The notes: generated by a model not told the origin, from the sequence alone. A DNA stretch of 6,152 nt from Alphaproteobacteria bacterium (GCA_003131925.1 PKWC01000203.1:12527-18678), one strand, 5' to 3'. Counted from the stretch's first letter, positions 1 to 4,612 are shown. Numbers and translations are program-made.

Positions 1-21
1 TCTCCCACAGGGGGAGAGGGG
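1..21. repeat. Palindromic intergenic repeat, cut by the window edge
   Basis: TCTCCC (1-6) pairs with GGGAGA (12-17) around a short loop, followed by GGGG. This is the same sequence type as the better preserved hairpin at 67-89, so it is probably the right-hand part of another copy of that repeat. The remainder lies outside the window. Confidence 0.6.
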
Positions 22-66
22 ACTCCACGCGCTTGTTTTCCGGCATTGATGCAGCACCCCGAATTC

Positions 67-136
67 CCCTCTCCCCTTGTGGGAGAGGGATGCAGATACG
101 TGCAATGATTTCTGGTCCGGCGCGGGTGAGGGGTCT
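67..136. repeat. Dispersed palindromic repeat of the CTCTCCC/GGGAGAG type
   Basis: CCCTCTCCC (67-75) and GGGAGAGGG (81-89) form a perfect 9-bp stem with a 5-base loop. About 30 bases later comes the tail GGTCCGGCGCGGGTGAGGGG (115-134). From general knowledge, this pairing of a CTCTCCC palindrome with a GGGTGAGGGG tail is a common dispersed intergenic element in Hyphomicrobiales and other alphaproteobacteria. It could fold in RNA and act as a terminator or mRNA stabiliser for a gene to the left, but there is no T-run, so that role is inference. Confidence 0.65.
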
Positions 137-157
137 TCGGCCTCTCTTGACGCCGGC

Positions 158-214
158 ATGGACTTCGCAGATGCCATCGCCGCTCTCGAGGATCTGAATC
201 GGGTCGAGGAGTAA
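158..214 (+). other. 18-codon open frame directly upstream of the SnoaL-like gene
   Basis: ATG at 158 opens a frame encoding MDFADAIAALEDLNRVEE, ending with TAA at 212-214, only three bases before the next ATG. Its last two codons (GAGGAG, 206-211) are the ribosome binding site of the following gene. It may be a short coupled leader peptide or the last piece of a lost gene; the peptide looks like an amphipathic acidic helix. The frame stays open back to about position 50 through the repeat, and no good Shine-Dalgarno precedes 158. Coding status is uncertain. Confidence 0.25.
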
Positions 215-217
215 GAA

Positions 218-649
218 ATGCCTAAAAGCGATTACACAGCTTTTTCCGCACTCGATCCTTTCTTCGACGTGGTCATGGAGGGCCTCTCGAAATTCGCGGA
301 TGGCGAGCACTATTTCGACACCCTCGCCGACGACGTTCTATTCGAGTTCCTCTATGAATTTCCCGGCTGGCCTCGGGTAACGCGCGGCCGCGACAATGTC
401 ATGGCGCTCTATTCCGGGTACGGCCGAAACATCCGGCTCGATCGAAGCGACTCCCTGATCGTGCATCCTTCCGGCGAGGGCCGGGTCGTAACGCTCGAAT
501 ACGAAGTGCATGGGAAGGTGCTCGCCACCGGCGTGGCTTACGACAACCGGTTCGTCTCGATCGCTGCGATCGAAAACCGCAAGATCGTGCGCTGGCGGGA
601 TTACATGGACTCGCTGGCTGCATGGACAGCGTTGAACAAGTCCGCCTGA
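218..649 (+). CDS. SnoaL-like / nuclear transport factor 2 family protein
   Basis: A 143-residue protein of the cone-shaped alpha+beta NTF2/SnoaL superfamily, which includes ketosteroid isomerases, polyketide cyclases and many small-molecule binders of unknown substrate. The layout fits the family: an N-terminal helical part (residues 10-28), the stretch HYFDTLADDVLFEFLYEFPG (31-50), a G-R-D-N helix start (57-60), then strands, ending with ENRKIVRWRDYMD (119-131), the usual 'I..WRDY.D' final strand. No secretion signal or membrane helix is seen, so it is probably cytoplasmic. The start is fixed by GAGGAG (206-211) six bases upstream of ATG. It faces a DUF4386 gene tail to tail. A short second copy of its 3' coding end lies at 1485-1523. 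The substrate cannot be told from sequence, and a catalytic role is not certain. Confidence 0.85.
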   Translation: MPKSDYTAFSALDPFFDVVMEGLSKFADGEHYFDTLADDVLFEFLYEFPGWPRVTRGRDNVMALYSGYGRNIRLDRSDSLIVHPSGEGRVVTLEYEVHGKVLATGVAYDNRFVSIAAIENRKIVRWRDYMDSLAAWTALNKSA

Positions 650-681
650 CCCGATACTACGATAAACGCTGCCGCTTCCCG

Positions 682-706
682 CGACCGGGCGCTCGCGCCG
701 CGGTCG
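682..706. terminator. GC-rich hairpin between convergent genes
   Basis: CGACCG (682-687) plus GGCGC (688-692) pairs with GCGCC (695-699) and CGGTCG (701-706), leaving one bulged G at 700 and a very tight loop. It sits in the 64-base gap between the stop codons of two convergent genes, the expected place for a bidirectional terminator. There is no flanking T-run on either strand, so it may be a non-canonical terminator or a 3'-end stabiliser. Confidence 0.55.
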
Positions 707-713
707 GGCCGGA

Positions 714-1421
714 TCACGCAACCGCCGTTTTCTCGTGCCACATACGTTCATCCACGCCGCGGATGAGAAGGTAAAGTGCGAACACAAGCATGCCGATGAG
801 CATCGGCATCAGGAAAAAATCGGACGCATAGGCCGGTGCGAGGATGAGCACGAACATGCCGGTGACGAAGCAGAGGCCCGCGAGCGCCATCAGCGCGCCC
901 AGCCATTTCGGCAGATAACCCGAAACAAACGTCAGCCGCCCGAGAATGAGCCACGCGACGCCATAAAACAGCGTCGGCACGATTCCGCTGCTGCTGTAGA
1001 GCTTGAGCGACAGAACCGAAAGCGCGTTCAATTGGTCGGGCGAAAACGCCTTCAGGTAGTTGGCGCCGCTCAGGATCGGCAACGCTGCAAAGTAAAAGGA
1101 CTCCGCCGCCGCAAACGCCGCCGTCGCGACGATCCGCAGGAGCAGCGCAACGAGAGCCAGCTCGCGGCCGGCGGGCCTCAGGAGCAGATAGAGAAGCGCC
1201 GTCAATGCGGCGTCGCACAACCCTTCCACCACATACCCGCCATAGCCGAACCGGAACAGCGACTGAAGCTGGATGATGTTCTTCGCCGTGGCAGCGGCGT
1301 CGCCCGCGACCAGCATTTTCGCTGGAACATAGCCTTCGCCAAAGCTGCCGAACACGAGCGAAATCAGTAGCAGAATGCCTATCCATCGTGCCAGCGTCTG
1401 TGGCGGCCAGGGTTTCGTCAC
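714..1421 (-). CDS. DUF4386 family integral membrane protein
   Basis: A 235-residue very hydrophobic protein that I recognise as DUF4386, a family of small multi-pass inner-membrane proteins of unknown function; the length is normal for it. About six membrane helices are visible, near residues 13-34, 61-81, 87-112, 145-166, 173-196 and 203-222. The hydrophilic stretch between helices 3 and 4 holds the family-like NYLKAFSPDQLNAL (121-134), and the protein ends in a charged cytoplasmic-looking tail (DERMWHEKTAVA). The start is GTG (1419-1421), chosen because the complementary strand has AAGGAAGG (1429-1436) seven bases upstream. It is transcribed alone toward the SnoaL-like gene. No ligand or reaction can be assigned. 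The antisense frames over this gene are shadows. Confidence 0.88.
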   Translation of the reverse strand: MTKPWPPQTLARWIGILLLISLVFGSFGEGYVPAKMLVAGDAAATAKNIIQLQSLFRFGYGGYVVEGLCDAALTALLYLLLRPAGRELALVALLLRIVATAAFAAAESFYFAALPILSGANYLKAFSPDQLNALSVLSLKLYSSSGIVPTLFYGVAWLILGRLTFVSGYLPKWLGALMALAGLCFVTGMFVLILAPAYASDFFLMPMLIGMLVFALYLLIRGVDERMWHEKTAVA

Positions 1422-1456
1422 GTCCGCACCTTCCTTTTGGAGCAGGATTTTCTTTT

Positions 1457-1484
1457 AAGCCCTCATGCTGAGCTTGTCGAAGCA
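1457..1484. repeat. Half of a dispersed CTCATGCTGAGCTTGTCGAAGCA palindrome
   Basis: The sequence CCCTCATGCTGAGCTTGTCG (1460-1479) continues into AAGCA. From general knowledge this is one arm of a very common alphaproteobacterial intergenic repeat whose full form continues into a matching TGAGGG arm. Here the second arm is absent and the sequence switches directly into the SnoaL-like gene fragment at 1485, so the element is truncated. Confidence 0.6.
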
Positions 1485-1523
1485 CTGGCCGCATGGACGG
1501 CGTTGAAAAAGTCCGCGGGCTGA
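1482..1523 (+). pseudogene. Fragment: second copy of the C-terminal end of the SnoaL-like gene
   Basis: Read from GCA at 1482, the + strand encodes ALAAWTALKKSAG and a TGA stop (1521-1523). This matches the C-terminus LAAWTALNKSA of the gene at 218-649. At the DNA level 1485-1517 resembles 614-646 with only a few differences, mostly third positions, then one extra codon before the stop. No further upstream homology is present because the sequence abuts a truncated palindromic repeat. It is best read as the leftover 3' end of a duplicated or paralogous SnoaL-like gene, not as an expressed gene. Confidence 0.7.
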
Positions 1524-1528
1524 CGGTG

Positions 1529-1543
1529 ATCCGCTCCGCGGAT
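1529..1543. terminator. Possible hairpin downstream of vapC
   Basis: ATCCGC (1529-1534) and GCGGAT (1538-1543) form a perfect 6-bp stem with a 3-base loop, about 30 bases past the vapC stop in the vapC direction of reading. On the complementary strand a run of five T (1506-1510) follows only after about 18 bases, so this is not a textbook intrinsic terminator. The call rests on position and symmetry. Confidence 0.25.
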
Positions 1544-1571
1544 GGAGGGGTCGAAGTGGACATGCGTGTGC

Positions 1572-1977
1572 TCACGCCTGCCGCACAAGAAGCGGGCTGT
1601 GCGCGGCGATGGCTTCGAAATCGTGGTCCGTGGTCAGCATGGTCAGACGATGCCGGATACACAATTGCGCAAGGAGCGCGTCGATCGTTCCGATCTGAAT
1701 GCCTGCGCGGCGGCAGAAATTGCGCAGGGGTCGCCGCCTCAACGTGATCGGACCGGCCCGGTACGAGCAGCGGCAACGCGGAGAACCGATCCACAATCTG
1801 TATCCTGGCCTTGGGGCCCGCAAAACCCTGAAGCAATTCCTGCAGAACGAGCCCGGTGGAGAAAACGGCTTCTCCGCTTTCGAGGCAGCCGATCAATCGA
1901 CGCGCCTCTGGCGCCGGCCCGGGCGCGCCGCGCCGCAAGACGAGGGACCACACGCTTGTATCGACAAAAAGGCTCAC
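1572..1977 (-). pseudogene. vapC: VapC-family PIN-domain toxin ribonuclease, frameshifted
   Basis: Read with one base removed, this encodes a 134-residue PIN-domain RNase, the toxin of a VapBC pair, which cuts specific RNA when VapB is lost. All four usual acidic positions are present in the repaired reading: D6 (FVDTS), E47 (VLQELLQG), D99 (GTIDALLAQL) and D117 (LTTDHDF). The upstream frame is good to ...SDHVEAAT (residue 83) and the downstream frame resumes with LRNFCRRAGIQIGTIDALLA. The switch occurs at four G on the + strand (1727-1730); three G would give a continuous protein. The GTG start (1975-1977) overlaps the vapB TGA stop, so translation is coupled. As written the product would run on in the wrong frame and lose the D99 and D117 side, so it should be inactive, unless the extra base is a sequencing error. 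Confidence 0.88.
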
Positions 1978-1987
1978 TTCCGTGAGC
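1972..1987. promoter_or_regulatory. Perfect hairpin over the vapB stop / vapC start junction
   Basis: GCTCAC (1972-1977) and GTGAGC (1982-1987) form a perfect 6-bp stem with a TTCC loop. One arm contains the GTG start of vapC and the other lies in the last codons of vapB. Folded in the mRNA, it would hide the toxin start until a ribosome finishing vapB opens it, which would tie toxin output to antitoxin translation. The symmetry is seen; the function is inference. Confidence 0.4.
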
Positions 1988-2174
1988 GCTCGCGCTTGTA
2001 GTCGAAGCTTTCATCGCATTCGAGCTTGCCCATCAGCTCGAGCAGACGCTTCTGCCTGCGCCGGGCGATGAACTCGTGAAGCGCCTTAGTCACCGCCGCT
2101 TTTTTCGTGCGCTCGCCGCTCACTTCGAGGGCACGCTCGACCAGTTCGGGATCGAGAGCAAGATTTGTCGCCAT
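1974..2174 (-). CDS. vapB: VapB-family antitoxin
   Basis: A 66-residue antitoxin of the VapB type (the family with short N-terminal DNA-binding segment and a flexible C-terminal toxin-binding tail). It begins MATNLALDPELVERALEVSG, followed by the diagnostic ERTKKAAVTKALHEFI (21-36), then a basic stretch ARRRQKR (37-43) and a C-terminal tail with LMGKLECDESFDYKRERSRK (47-66) expected to wrap around VapC. ATG at 2172-2174 was chosen over longer upstream frames because GGAGG (complement of 2182-2186) lies seven bases before it and the family starts here. The stop overlaps the vapC GTG. It normally neutralises VapC and represses its own operon; with vapC broken it may be an orphan antitoxin that could still act in trans on related systems (inference). 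Confidence 0.9.
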   Translation of the reverse strand: MATNLALDPELVERALEVSGERTKKAAVTKALHEFIARRRQKRLLELMGKLECDESFDYKRERSRK

Positions 2175-2192
2175 GTGTGATCCTCCACACAT
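2173..2192. promoter_or_regulatory. Inverted repeat, candidate VapB operator
   Basis: ATGTGTG (2173-2179) and CACACAT (2186-2192) form a perfect 7-bp inverted repeat with a 6-base spacer. It covers the vapB start codon and the GGAGG ribosome binding site, which falls in the spacer and the edge of one arm. VapB or VapBC complexes of many systems bind such palindromes in their own leader. It may also work as an RNA hairpin affecting vapB translation. Position and symmetry are seen; binding is inference. I could not fix a clear -10/-35 pair upstream. Confidence 0.5.
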
Positions 2193-2239
2193 AAAGCTAC
2201 ACAAGGAAGCGGGCCCGGCCAATGGGCAGGACGTTCGCC

Positions 2240-2275
2240 TCCGCCCTTGCATCCGGCCTCGATCTCGCGCCCGTT
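2240..2275 (+). repeat. Direct repeat copy A (36 bases) at left edge of the accessory segment
   Basis: This stretch begins TCCGCCCTTGCATCC and contains GATCTCGCGCC. It matches 4613-4648 in the same orientation at 31 of 36 positions, counted by eye. Similarity stops abruptly on both sides. On the + strand it could be read as SALASGLDLAP within a 22-codon frame (2222-2290), and copy B reads SALASRPDLAP in phase, so the unit may derive from an old coding sequence. Its identity is unknown to me. Confidence 0.6.
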
Positions 2276-2305
2276 GATTGGATTGAATGATGATTCGGAG
2301 TCTGA

Positions 2306-2518
2306 CCCCGAAACACGAGCTTCGCACAAGCGCAATTTCCAACCGAGCAACAAGCGCAGCAGCATTGCCCCAAAGATGTCGTAGTCTGGTTGAACTTGCC
2401 GACCGGCATCTATCGCCTCAAGGGCGAGCGCTGGTACGGCAGGACGAAGAGCGGGGCATACGTTTGCGAGAAGGAGGCGGATCAGGCTGGTGATCGTGGG
2501 ACGCGGAATGGGCAGTAG
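2306..2518 (+). pseudogene. 5'-truncated gene for a small secreted hypothetical protein
   Basis: An open frame of 70 codons without any ATG, GTG or TTG usable as an early start, preceded by in-frame stops at 2303 and 2291. It encodes ...SFAQAQFPTEQQAQQHC (residues 5-21), VVVWLNLPTGIYRLKGERWY (25-44), GRTKSGAYVCEKEADQAGDR (45-64) and ends at TAG 2516-2518. I recognise the pattern 'CP.D.VVW.N..SGIYH..G.RWYG.TK.G.Y.C..EA...G' from the C-terminal module of many small exported hypothetical proteins in Bradyrhizobium-like genomes; the function is unknown. SFAQA looks like the end of a signal peptide whose hydrophobic part is missing, so the gene lost its head at about 2300. Its tail overlaps the next gene, which supports an old operon arrangement. 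Confidence 0.65.
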
Positions 2519-3137
2519 TAGTTTGGCATTTAGCAGAGTTTCTTGGCCCCGCCTGTTTCTTGGTGTCGCGGTAGCGACCATTCTTGCCACTTGCACAGCA
2601 AAGCACGAAGTCACGAGCATATTCGGGGTGGCGATGGGCGACCCACTTTCGTCGCTAAGTAAGCTCAAGCTCGAAAAGAGCGCTCCGCTGTCAAGCTGGT
2701 ACGCCTTTGAGCCCACCGTGCCGAATAGTGCCTTCTCCCAATGCGAAGCGTTTGTGACCTCCAAGCGCGGGGTTTGTGGGATTTATGCCGAGTCAACGGA
2801 CGCCAATGATAGCGGAAGGTCCATCGGTGCCGATGAATTTCGAGTATTGTTGAACGCTATGACGGAGAAGTACGGAAAGCCTATCGTCGGCTCGAACGGG
2901 TTTTCAGGAGAGTTCGCCAGAAACAACTATTCATGGAACAAAGTAAGGCGCTCCAATGTCCCTCCACCTAATACCGTGGCTGGTATCGCGTTGGCCTATG
3001 ATCCTGATGCGAAATTGCCCAACATGATAAGCAGTATTTTGCTTAGTTATTTTCCTAGCGACGAGGCGACGGAGGTTTCATACGTCTTTGTGAACTGGAA
3101 CGATTGCGTAAAAGATGCTCAATCGGCCGGTCTATGA
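2490..3137 (+). CDS. Putative exported lipoprotein of unknown function
   Basis: A 215-residue protein (209 if started at ATG 2508). The N-terminus has basic residues, a hydrophobic core LFLGVAVATILA, then LATC as a possible imperfect lipobox (T instead of G/A at -1), so the mature protein would start at Cys and be anchored in an envelope membrane; plain secretion is the alternative. The mature part starts EVTSIFGVAMGDPLSSL and has a paired-cysteine stretch FSQCEAFVTSKRGVCGIYAE (82-101), a helix with MTEKYGKP (129-136), and a closing ISSILLSYFP...VSYVFVNWNDC. The order 'FG..MG.pls / TGVC.I.A / KYGKP / i..I.L / Y.FvN...C' matches a family of unnamed exported proteins in alphaproteobacteria that I know only as hypothetical. 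AAGGAGG (2471-2477) precedes GTG 2490 by 12 bases and supports that start. Its codon choice is more AT-rich than that of the flanking genes. Confidence 0.65.
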   Translation: MIVGRGMGSSSLAFSRVSWPRLFLGVAVATILATCTAKHEVTSIFGVAMGDPLSSLSKLKLEKSAPLSSWYAFEPTVPNSAFSQCEAFVTSKRGVCGIYAESTDANDSGRSIGADEFRVLLNAMTEKYGKPIVGSNGFSGEFARNNYSWNKVRRSNVPPPNTVAGIALAYDPDAKLPNMISSILLSYFPSDEATEVSYVFVNWNDCVKDAQSAGL

Positions 3138-3226
3138 TCGTGAGCGATCCAAGAGAAAGATGGACTGACCAATACCTCGGCGCTGATTTGAGTCGCCTTT
3201 ACCAAAACATGATCGGTGGCAGATGA
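3134..3226 (+). CDS. 30-residue micro-ORF coupled to the preceding gene
   Basis: The ATG (3134-3136) overlaps the preceding TGA stop as ATGA, a classic translational-coupling arrangement. The frame encodes MIVSDPRERWTDQYLGADLS and then RLYQNMIGGR, ending at TGA 3224-3226. It is charged and soluble, with no membrane segment, and I recognise no family. It could be a real small protein, or the truncated beginning of a longer gene removed by recombination. The overlap is the only positive evidence; there is no independent ribosome binding site. Confidence 0.35.
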   Translation: MIVSDPRERWTDQYLGADLSRLYQNMIGGR

Positions 3227-3239
3227 GAATGCGTTATCA

Positions 3240-3392
3240 ATGGACAATTACCTAACACGCCTTAGGAAGAAACACCCGATATTAGCAGTGCTAGTCGGCG
3301 CTATGGTGGCTGGCGCGGCTTTGCTGACTTGGGTTGTTAGCCTTGGAAACAATATTGCGACTGTGTGCGAATGTCCAAGGCTGAACTCCTGA
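3240..3392 (+). CDS. 50-residue single-pass membrane protein
   Basis: ATG at 3240 opens a 50-codon frame: a basic head MDNYLTRLRKKHP (1-13), one clear membrane helix ILAVLVGAMVAGAALLTWVV (14-33), then SLGNNIATVCECPRLNS and TGA at 3390-3392. The positive-inside rule places the N-terminus in the cytoplasm. The 'LRKKHP..AVLV..' head resembles the N-terminal anchor of larger hypothetical proteins in Hyphomicrobiales, so it may be the beginning of a gene that lost its soluble domain, with the last residues (CECPRLNS) read out of frame into the next gene, which it overlaps by 22 bases. The ribosome binding site is weak (GATGAGA, 3223-3229). It may be a functional small protein or a remnant. Confidence 0.45.
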   Translation: MDNYLTRLRKKHPILAVLVGAMVAGAALLTWVVSLGNNIATVCECPRLNS

Positions 3393-3871
3393 TTTATTGC
3401 CGGGAGATATATCAACGTGAAGGCATCAAGGCGTTTGCGTTCGATGCGCTGCTCAATCACCGATCACTCTATCGGGCTCTCTACAAGCAGGGTCTTACCC
3501 AAGGGAAATTGATCGACGAGCTTGGGCTGTCCGAGGAATACGCAACGTTTAAAGATGCCCAACCGCTTATTCGCGCGGGTGGGGTAACAAGACGTTGGAC
3601 ATGGGCGCGCATCGTTGAGACGGCGAAGGCAGTCACAGCAAGGGAAGGGTTCTTGCCACCGGGTGGGTGGTTTCAAGCCGTTAGGCGCGGACATGATTCG
3701 TTTTCCATGGATGAATTATTTCCAGCGCCGCTTGGCGCGGCTGCCAACGTCATCGTTTTGGGAATCCGACGGCAATACCCACAACATTATCGGTTGGCGC
3801 AAACATTGGAAATTTTAGATAGTCATCGACAACGGCTATGCCGTTTTTGGAAAGCACGGCCGAAACCTTAG
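3371..3871 (+). CDS. Helical-repeat protein, probably broken after residue ~111
   Basis: From ATG 3371 (or GTG 3365) an open frame of 166 codons. Two related helical repeats are visible: repeat 1 at residues 5-53 (ELLIYCREIYQREGIKAFAF, then HRSLYRALYKQGLTQGKLID, ELGL) and repeat 2 from residue 76 (WTWARIVETAKAVTAREGFL, PPGGWF, GHDSF). Both follow 'i...A..v..REG.l....f....SLyraL...Gl....L..elGl', reminiscent of the repeats found next to homing or restriction endonuclease domains. Repeat 2 stops matching at residue 111 (about 3703), and from 3750 the frame simply reads the opposite strand of another gene, so the natural C-terminal part is missing. No nuclease motif remains. Expression is possible, but the product would be a fragment with a nonsense tail. 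There is no clear ribosome binding site. Confidence 0.5.
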   Translation: MSKAELLIYCREIYQREGIKAFAFDALLNHRSLYRALYKQGLTQGKLIDELGLSEEYATFKDAQPLIRAGGVTRRWTWARIVETAKAVTAREGFLPPGGWFQAVRRGHDSFSMDELFPAPLGAAANVIVLGIRRQYPQHYRLAQTLEILDSHRQRLCRFWKARPKP

Positions 3872-4332
3872 GCATTGCGGGTGGAATTGCGTCGGAATGC
3901 GTAATGAAATGCACACCGATCATGGGTGTTCCGCCGACAGGCTGGAACCATCCCGGACCCGTACTTACCGGATTCCAGCCAGCCGTGCGGAAGATTTCGA
4001 AAAGGCGCTGCGCGTAGCGGTGCCCTTCGGGAGTTCCTCCCGTGTAGTCAACCACGGCATACGATTGCGGCCCCATTGCCTTCAAGGCGGCTTCAATCTG
4101 TCTCGCGTTTTCTTTACTGATCGATCGATCTTGCGGACCAAAATTGTTGATTATCTCATTACGCCCACCACTCATGCCGGGAGCCACGATGTTCCCATTG
4201 CCAGTTACGTTTCCAACGGAATTGCTGGACGACGGCGGAGGATTGTGGGTGGTTCCCGGAGGGTTGTCGCGGACGCCAACATCAGAGGACGGCGACGGAC
4301 GCTCGCACAGCCTAACCCAGCCAAGGGGAACC
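3750..4332 (-). pseudogene. 5'-truncated hypothetical protein with an 'INNFGP' module
   Basis: The frame ends ...NVVGIAVGFPKR at the stop 3750-3752. Its clear coding part begins upstream with a Pro/Ser/Asn linker (SSDVGVRDNPPGTTHNPPPS, then SSNSVGNVTGNGNIVAPGMS), followed by GGRNEIINNFGPQDRSISKE, a helix ARQIEAALKAM, an alpha/beta part with AVVDYTGGTPEGHRYAQRLF and EIFRTAGWNP, and a C-terminal strand region ending with DNVVGIAVG. The 'nG.iv.pGm.GG.n...N.FGP.R' block recurs in unnamed Hyphomicrobiales proteins that normally have membrane helices in front. Here the frame stays open to 4469 but only offers a TTG start there, and that portion overlaps a repeat hairpin and another gene's tail, so I place the 5' loss near 4332. 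Function is unknown; the alpha/beta part may bind a small ligand (weak inference). Confidence 0.55.
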
Positions 4333-4358
4333 TGTCCGCTCTGGGACAACAGCGGACA
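4333..4358. repeat. TGTCCGCT/AGCGGACA inverted repeat
   Basis: TGTCCGCT (4333-4340) and AGCGGACA (4351-4358) form a perfect 8-bp stem with a 10-base loop, directly followed by ATAATGTCGCTC. From general knowledge, TGTCCGCT...AGCGGACA units recur between genes in Bradyrhizobium-like genomes. It lies inside the open frame that extends the truncated gene at 3750-4332, which argues that this part is not protein-coding. Confidence 0.5.
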
Positions 4359-4410
4359 ATAATGTCGCTCCTCTGGCCGTCGATACAGAATATCGCGACA
4401 AGCATTTGCC

Positions 4411-4557
4411 CTACCACTCTTTGCCGCATGCGCGCGCAAACGCCGCGAAATCAGGATCGGCAAGTTCAATGCCTTCGCAGAGGGCGCGCAGACTCATTGC
4501 CGCGCCGCGTCCATGTGCCGTCGTGCCGGTCACCAGCCATTCGGGATCGGCCGGATC
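4411..4557 (-). pseudogene. C-terminal gene fragment ending ...ARACGKEW
   Basis: A 48-codon open frame between an in-frame TGA (4558-4560) and a TAG (4411-4413). It encodes DPADPEWLVTGTTAHGRGAA (1-20), MSLRALCEGIELADPDFAAF (21-40) and ARACGKEW. The composition is typical of real protein in this organism (GC third positions, helix-like second half), so I read it as the tail of a gene whose 5' part is lost. The neighbouring frame just upstream reads CVELRFAPCEIR, which would join it after a one-base change, so a frameshift rather than a cut is possible. A start at the internal ATG (4495-4497) would give a 28-residue peptide. I do not recognise the family. Confidence 0.45.
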
Positions 4558-4612
4558 TCACATGGAGCGAAGCGCAGTTCAACACATGCCGGAAGCACGG
4601 CGCATGGATGGG

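Noticed and set aside
735..1370. A 211-codon + strand frame rich in Arg, Gln and His
   Set aside because: It is antisense to the DUF4386 membrane protein and has the basic, low-complexity composition of a GC-rich shadow frame.
748..1977. A 409-codon - strand frame joining the VapC start to sequence across the DUF4386 gene
   Set aside because: Only its first 83 codons are PIN-like; the rest is the out-of-frame shadow of the rest of vapC and of the DUF4386 gene, produced by the extra G at 1727-1730.
2120..2764. A 214-codon - strand frame spanning vapB and the lipoprotein-like gene
   Set aside because: It crosses the VapB frame, the repeat and the antisense of two + strand genes, with no family-like segment.
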